Shown in pieces: positions 58,627-64,000 of a stretch of 64,000 nt of DNA. Under the pieces are notes generated by a model. The model had not been told where the DNA came from. It saw nothing but the letters and a program-made list of their open reading frames with translations, and did no database searches. Position 1 is the stretch's first letter. Every line of letters begins with the position of its first letter. The stretch comes from Petrolisthes cinctipes (taxonomy: Eukaryota > Arthropoda > Malacostraca > Decapoda > Porcellanidae): positions 136,501-200,500 of the forward strand of contig JAWQEG010002488.1 of the NCBI GenBank assembly GCA_033782935.1, read 5' to 3'. The position numbers and the translations under genes were made by a program.

Positions 58627-59764
58627 GGCAGAATGATGGCTTCAAAACTTCGTGCGACGTTACCACTGATGCTGACAGTCTCTTTGCGGGCGATAAGAGA
58701 GAGATAAGGCTGCAGGCACTACGTCACACGCTCCCAGCGTCCCTTTATGTTTACACAACACAGCTGATAGGATCCTTATTGGCACAGTGGCATTCATTGC
58801 TTTCTATTGGCTGGATACACTTGAAAGACGCCACCTGATTGGCTGAAGGTTTTCCGAGGTCCTAGAGGAATAGGACGTCCCAAGTGTTTAGGAACAGTTT
58901 AGGACGTCCGAAAAATGTTTTGAGTATCGGGACTTACGACACGAAATAGGATGTCCTAAACTGTTCCTAAGATGTCCCGGACGTCCTAAGTGAGATAGGA
59001 CGTCCCAAATGAGATAGGATGTCCTAAGTTAAGAACCGTTTTGAGAATCCGGCCCCAGGGGTGGAATCCAAAGAGATTGTTTAGCGACGCGTCGTTAATA
59101 CCGATGTCGGTAATAACTAACTACACGCAGGCGTCGTTAACTTCGCCCTGATCCAAGAAGCCTCTGCCCGCCTGTTGTTAGGAGCGCGGTAACTGGTACA
59201 CGCCTCTGATTGGCTAGAGTCATCAATGACGTCATGGACACCTCGTAGCCAATCACGAGGCGCGTTTGTTTAAAAACCGCGATCAGCTGGCAGCTGTCAA
59301 AACAAGTGTCTTCGTATCGCTCTACTGAGTGTACTCGATTTTTTCATTTCAAACACAGCAGGTACGTCCACAGAATTTTTATTTAGTATCTGAAAATAGT
59401 TTTTGGAGTCATACGAAATGTAAATAATGAAAAGGTTATGAAATGCTTATTGATTTTATGCACTCTTTGTATGGTAATTACATTAATCATTCAGTATACA
59501 GTACTTGGTTTTAGCATTTCATTAATTATTAACATACTTGTATTTTGTTTAAAACAATGATGTATAACACAGTACTGTATTTACAGTAGTGTACTGTGTT
59601 CTATTTTCGTAGCACTCTGTGCTCTGCCATCTAACTAATACCCAATATTCTAATCCTGTTCCCACCTCCTGTCAGTGCTTATAGTGGTGAATCCATGATC
59701 CATTCTCTGAAGATCATTTAATAACATTGTTTATTCTGAACACACAGCAGAATACGTATTGTTG

Positions 59765-59931
59765 CCACACTTCCTCCATGCACAAGAGGACATTAGGGAC
59801 ATCCTAGAAGTGATGATGGAGTCAGCAGGAAGCCACAGCTGCTATTAGAGAAAGTGCAGCAGCACAGAGACAAGCAGCTGAAGCCATTATAGTGCTGGCT
59901 TCTATTGTAAGAGTGTTTATTGAGAAATAAG
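59765..59931 (+). pseudogene. Harbinger-3 Myb-like partner, C-terminal tail
   Basis: EDIRDILEVMMESAGSHS, then after a shift near 59840 AIRESAAAQRQAAEAIIVLA and a TAA at 59929-59931. An amphipathic C-terminal helix of this kind also ends the Harbinger-1 protein (KTIRDILMDLAEN). The Myb exon has not been found in this element. Confidence 0.45.
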
Positions 59932-60347
59932 GAAAATAACTTTGGATCAGGATGTGTTGCATACAGTATGCTACTAATTTGGCTAGAAGCATACAGTGTT
60001 GTCATGGTAGGGAAGACAGTAATAGCATGCTCCTAGCTAAGTTAGGAGCATACTGTAAATAACACTGAACTGCATACAGTCACACATTCCAGCAACACAA
60101 TAAACATTCAAGATCCCATTGGAAAAACCATGTAATCGTAATGTCAATATAACCGATAACACCAACTTAGGAAATAGATATACAGTATATATATAGTTTG
60201 GTGATTCTGCATGCCAATACTGTACCAATGTTACCAAACATTCTGTCACATGACACATTAAAAAAACATATAGCAAAACACCAACAGACACAGACATAAT
60301 AAGTTGGTAAATAAATACACTAGTAACCATGACATAATTTTATTTTT

Positions 60348-62614
60348 TTAAACCCCCTTTCGAACATAAAACTCCGGTATGATCTCGTCACGTGTCTGTC
60401 TACCCGTGCCACCACGATCACCAGCTCCAACTACATGGGCCTCAATAGGCATGTCCTCTTCTGGTAGATGCTGGAAAATGAAGGTATTAAGGGATTTTAG
60501 AAATCACTGAAAAACATTGATATATTAAGACAAACTTCAGGGTTGAAGCAGTGCAATTGCAGAAATTGCATTGTACAGTATTATAATAATTACTGTAATT
60601 GAAGTAATTACTGGTGTCTCATTGTACTTATATAGAAGCACAGTAAGGTAAGTTAATGCTACAATAAATACTAAGCCACAGTGTATACTTACATTGTTAG
60701 GGTCAGGAATACTCCTACTGACACACCGGTTGTGCAGCAGGAGACAAGCACTTACAATCTTTGCAGATCTCAAAGGAGTGTACTGTAATTCTCCACCAAA
60801 CCGATGAATACATCTGTTAGATACCATTTATTAGAGGGATATCAAAGGAAAATGTAACGGAGGATTTTATGGGCCAATGTGAACAAAATGCAATCGTATG
60901 AAATACATTAATAAGTGTGAAATTTTCATTTCATTATAAAGTCAAAAGATTTAGAAACCTTGCCATTGATTGGAAACTCTTATGGCACTCAACGTATGAA
61001 ATTAAAATTGAGGTTTGGAGAGGGAGCAATTTATAACTATATACAGAGTTTGCTTGTGATTTGTTGAAAACAAAGATATATTAAAAAGTCACTTCCTAAC
61101 CTGAAGCAATTTTTCACAACTCCTAAGGTCAGCTCCACAATGACCCTTGTTCTTACAAGGGCCCTGTAGTAGAGTTCCTCAGCCTCATTTGTGGGATTGG
61201 TGACTGGGGTCATGAGAAAAGGCTCCATTGGGTACCCACTGTCACCTGCAACACATTGTTACCAGAAAGATGAACTATTTATACATACTGTACATACATA
61301 TATAACCATACATAAACTCACCTGGGAGGAATATGTATATCATACAGCCTTAGAACTGTACACTTGTTAAAACATCTCCTGATACCAACCTAGGAGTAAG
61401 TAGTCCCCAAAGTGCCTCTACTAAAGTGTTGCCTCAAGTTGCTGTTCCTTCAAATGTAGGCATCATAAGTGGATCCTGCAAAGTGACACATGTATTAAAG
61501 CATGTGGTTCTACTTCAAATGTTATGCCAAGAAGCCCTCACATATATATAATGTTTTAATACACTTGGCAACCCTAGTGTAAATGGGAAGACTTTTTATA
61601 TCAAACTTGATTTTTAAAGAGATATAACCATGCAGGTTTTGGGAATTTTTTTATATACAAGGGTATGCAATAATATAGACCATATACTAAACAGTATCTT
61701 ATACAAAATTTCTTATTTACACACATTATTTAAATCTAGGTACATGAAATACAGTACAGTACCTGGAAATCTGGCAGAATAATTGATGATCAAGCCATTT
61801 CCATCACAAATAACTTGAAAGTTTAGTTAATTTAATCTTTTTCTATTGACGTAGAGTACATGGTCTCATCAATACTTGGAGCCTTGATGGCAACGTGTGT
61901 ACCTGCATACATAGCATAAACATTAATATATTGTGTAACAATAGGATCAATTTTATCTGTCTACCTCATACTCTAAACAAAGGAATGGCATAGTATATAC
62001 AGGACTGTATACAGGTACAGTATTATATAAGCCAAACCAATATAATTCCTCAAGAGGAAAGTACACAAGGCAAGGTTGAAGTTAATATTGAGGGTAAAAA
62101 ACTGTTACCTCTCTTACACCTTGTATGTTGTAGAGCCAAGAATCACAACAATGTTGGTGGGGGGAGACTGATCATTTATTATGAAGCATGTCTCTATATG
62201 ATTGGGTTCTAACAACAAGGAAAACAACTAGCATTATGGATTTCATCAATAAAACTATGAAGCTTACATTTATAGCTTCAATTACTCGTGGGACGTTGGT
62301 GACCCTGCTGAAGGCTTGGGCTGATGTTCACAACTGTTGTGGTGTTGATGGCATATTAATTTCCTCAGCAGCCTTGGTACTCATGATGTTTGTTATTCTG
62401 GTGAATATTCTGCTGATGCTTGCTTGTGTTGGACCTGAAATAATCGTTATTTATTCAATATGTACTCATCAATGAGCTGCGTCAGCTCATGCCGAGTTAA
62501 GTGGCAGTGCCTTATCAGCTCGTTGTCATTGAGAGCTAGAGGGTCCAGACTGTCTCGAAAGCACCTCTCTCTCCTTTGAGCCCTTGCTGCCATGTCAGCC
62601 AACACGTAGTCCAT
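60348..62614 (-). pseudogene. HARBI1-like transposase, at least seven exons, several lesions
   Basis: Exon starts at the ATG at 62614 (AQRRERCFRDSLDPLALNDN, LTRHELTQLIDEYI). Then, after a deletion, 62434-62268 (GPTQASISRIFTRITN, VTNVPRVIEAIN), 61902-61763 (GTHVAIKAPS, QVICDGNGLIINYSARFP), 61475-61390 (GSTYDAYI, RNSNLRQHF), 61245-61101 (GDSGYPMEPFLMTP, RTRVIVELTLGVVKNCF), 60813-60693 (CIHRFGGELQYTPLRSAKIV, LLLHNRC) and 60470-60348 (DMPIEAHVVGAGDRGG, REST to the TAA). Most borders have GT/AG. The first catalytic Asp before GTHV reads Asn, with a lost base; the second Asp (STYD) and the Glu (VELTLG) remain. Frameshifts in the second, third and fourth listed exons and a stop after DAYI make it inactive. 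Confidence 0.75.
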
Positions 62615-62997
62615 GGTGAAGTAGCCTCAGTCCGCTGACTGGCAGTGTGAGACCAGTCACCGATGTACAGTACAAGCAGTACTTGAAATGTTGTCTAGCA
62701 TGCTTTTTGCGTGTTTAACGGCACTTTGTTTACATCTTGCCGTCTTTAAATATATATTGATATCAATTTCCACTGTAATCAATGAGAAATATTCACTAAA
62801 TATGCTGATATCTGAGCCCATATGGTGCACGTCGTTAACTTCTACCAGCTTTTACTACACCTCCCGAGGTGTTGTTATTAACGACGTCGCTAACGCGCCC
62901 GTGACGTCATCATTTTGCTTTTTGGATCGCGTCGGTAGTGGCCGACGTCGCTAACTCGAGTTACCGACGTTGTTAAGTTTCTTGGATTCGGCCCCAG

Positions 62998-63755
62998 ATC
63001 CCCGATGTAGGGTAGCAAAATCCGCTGTCCAGAGCACCCCCGTGGCTTCAACTAATGTTGTGAATGTAACATCCACTAATTCTTCTGATCCATTCCAGCC
63101 TTTTCGTGCCATTGGTTCCGTGTCCCTTGGTCACGGCGGAGAGGAGCACCCTGTCCAGATAATTCGGGACACTGCATCAGCTCAGTCAATCCTTTTGAAG
63201 TCTGCCCTACCTTGTATCGAGAACTGCTACACCGGAGAGCAGGTGTATCTACAAGATTTCCATAGTCCTTTCCCTTTCCGTCTGGCCAGGGTGCACCTCA
63301 ACTCCGACGTGGTCAAGGGAGAGGTAATAGTAGGGGTAAGTGAAGAGTCATCGCTACCCATTCCCCATGCAAACTTCTTGCTTGGTAATGATTTGGCTGG
63401 AGGACTTGTTCAAGGCCCTTTAATAGCTAGTGATTCATATTTGCCATATAACCCTACAGAAACTCTTGAACAAAACCAACCTACCTTGTTCCCAGCTTGT
63501 GCGGTCACCAGAGCACAAGCCACAGCTACCAGTGTGCATTCAAATACACCCACCCTTCCTCCCCAAAGTGTTGTTCCCAGCTTACTCTCTGAACATAATT
63601 TAAAGGAAGCTCAGCATAACGACCCTTCCTTAGCCCTTCTGCACAGTAAAGCTGTCCCTAGAGGAGATATTCTCCATTCCCCTGCCTATTATCATCATGA
63701 TGGTATCCTTATGAGATTGTTCCGGTTAAACCTACATTTAAGAGGCTACTTATAA
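62998..63755 (+). pseudogene. Gmr1-like pol fragment: protease region to start of integrase
   Basis: The frame from the Harbinger-3 border reads PDPRCRVAKSAVQS, a variable linker, then GGEEHPVQIIRDTASAQSIL (a retropepsin-like core with DTA at the active-site position), ANFLLGNDLAGGLV, CAVTRAQA and then SLLSEHNLKEAQHNDPSLAL, the start of the integrase zinc-binding region, ending AYYHHDGILMRLF before a TAA at 63753. Sequence style matches the Gmr1-like group of the element at 31.6-40.5 kb, in the opposite orientation. Gag is separated from it by the Harbinger elements or missing. Confidence 0.6.
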
Positions 63756-64000
63756 TCACTTATACTCACTTACAAGAGTGAGTCACACATCTCATGATGC
63801 CGTGAAACTGCTAGCGTAGGCTTGGATACAAACCCTAGTTCACTGTGAGAACCATTAACACGTTAGCAGATAGTGACGACATAAGTCATGTGACCTACCA
63901 AGCGACGCCTTGTTCCCGCTCCTTCAGCCTCAGTTAGCTATTGATAACCATACACTCAACAAGGTTACCTTAGCATATAACCTCTCTCTATAAAGTTAGC
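63756..64000. other. No gene seen
   Basis: Window edge; no integrase motif can be followed after 63755. Confidence 0.4.

Larger units (their letters stand above)
54218..59055. mobile_element. Harbinger-2: PIF/Harbinger-type DNA transposon, 4.84 kb
   Basis: Terminal inverted repeats GGGCCGGATTCTCAAAGC / GGGCCGGATTCTCAAAAC. Near the ends are arrays of GGACGTCC/GGATGTCC words: seven within 58864-59022, two plus weaker forms at 54240-54275. A transposase start lies on + and a Myb/SANT-like gene on -, the divergent two-gene layout known for Harbinger. The transposase is deleted after its DNA-binding part. The 3' flank is CAG (59056-59058); the 5' flank is TTG, so the target duplication is not clean. 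Confidence 0.8.
59059..62994 (-). mobile_element. Harbinger-3: PIF/Harbinger-type DNA transposon, 3.94 kb
   Basis: Left end GGGTGGAATCCAAAGAGATT, right end inverted GGGCCGAATCCAAGAAACTT. CAG flanks both sides (59056-59058 and 62995-62997). The subterminal array is CGTCGTTAA/GACGTCGCTAAC, at least four copies per side. It contains a nearly complete but mutated transposase on the minus strand and a tail of the Myb-like partner on +. Its left CAG is also the base triplet that borders Harbinger-2. Confidence 0.8.

Overview
The window looks like intergenic or intronic DNA of an arthropod, most likely a decapod crustacean. This is an inference: it rests on very dense di- and trinucleotide microsatellites, interspersed TTAGG-like words, and a mixture of I-type and CR1/jockey-type LINEs, Penelope-like elements, Ty3/gypsy and BEL/Pao remnants, and intron-bearing PIF/Harbinger transposons. 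I found no complete host gene, no tRNA or rRNA gene and no CRISPR array. Nearly every coding stretch belongs to a mobile element and almost all carry stops or frameshifts. The one coding candidate I could not assign to a transposon is a short coiled-coil exon at 8900-9189.

Layout. 1-6.8 kb: dispersed repeats, a 1.1 kb CCCA-rich minisatellite, G-rich cassettes and an inverted-arm structure around a long (AT)n tract. 6.8-9.2 kb: a 3'-truncated LINE (nLTR-A, minus) and the coiled-coil exon. 10.9-13.0 kb: a 2.16 kb element with about 60-bp terminal inverted repeats, holding a degenerate PHD-like peptide and a hammerhead-like ribozyme motif. 13.9-14.1 kb: a hAT-type zinc-finger fragment. 15.8-19.6 kb: Harbinger-1. 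20.4-24.4 kb: a nearly full-length CR1/jockey-type LINE (nLTR-B). 24.7-31.5 kb: decayed LTR elements, a 5'-truncated LINE with poly(A) and target duplication, two small hAT elements and a Penelope-like 3' fragment. 31.6-40.5 kb: a Ty3/gypsy element on the minus strand with integrase before reverse transcriptase (Gmr1-like order), split by a 5.7 kb I-type LINE (nLTR-C). 40.9-43.8 kb: second copies of the repeats seen at 0.4-2 kb. 44-46.9 kb: BEL/Pao gag fragment, an inverted copy of 30.8-31.3 kb and a SINE-like unit. 47.4-51.0 kb: another RNase H-bearing LINE (nLTR-D, minus), abutting a Penelope-like element (51.0-52.3 kb) that ends in a second hammerhead-like core. 52.3-54.2 kb: three Tc1/mariner-type elements and microsatellites. 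54.2-63.0 kb: Harbinger-2 and Harbinger-3 back to back. 63.0-63.8 kb: another Gmr1-like protease/integrase stretch.

How the parts relate. The three Harbinger elements share a terminal layout (GGG start, 3-bp target duplications of CAG for two of them) but each has its own subterminal motif array. Between them they hold a nearly complete HARBI1-like transposase (Harbinger-3), a transposase N-terminus (Harbinger-2) and Myb/SANT-like partner genes (Harbinger-1 and -2, with a C-terminal tail in Harbinger-3). Insertion order can be read locally: the Gmr1-like element preceded nLTR-C; a hAT element inserted into an intron of the Harbinger-2 Myb-like gene; Harbinger-3 sits on the CAG that borders Harbinger-2.
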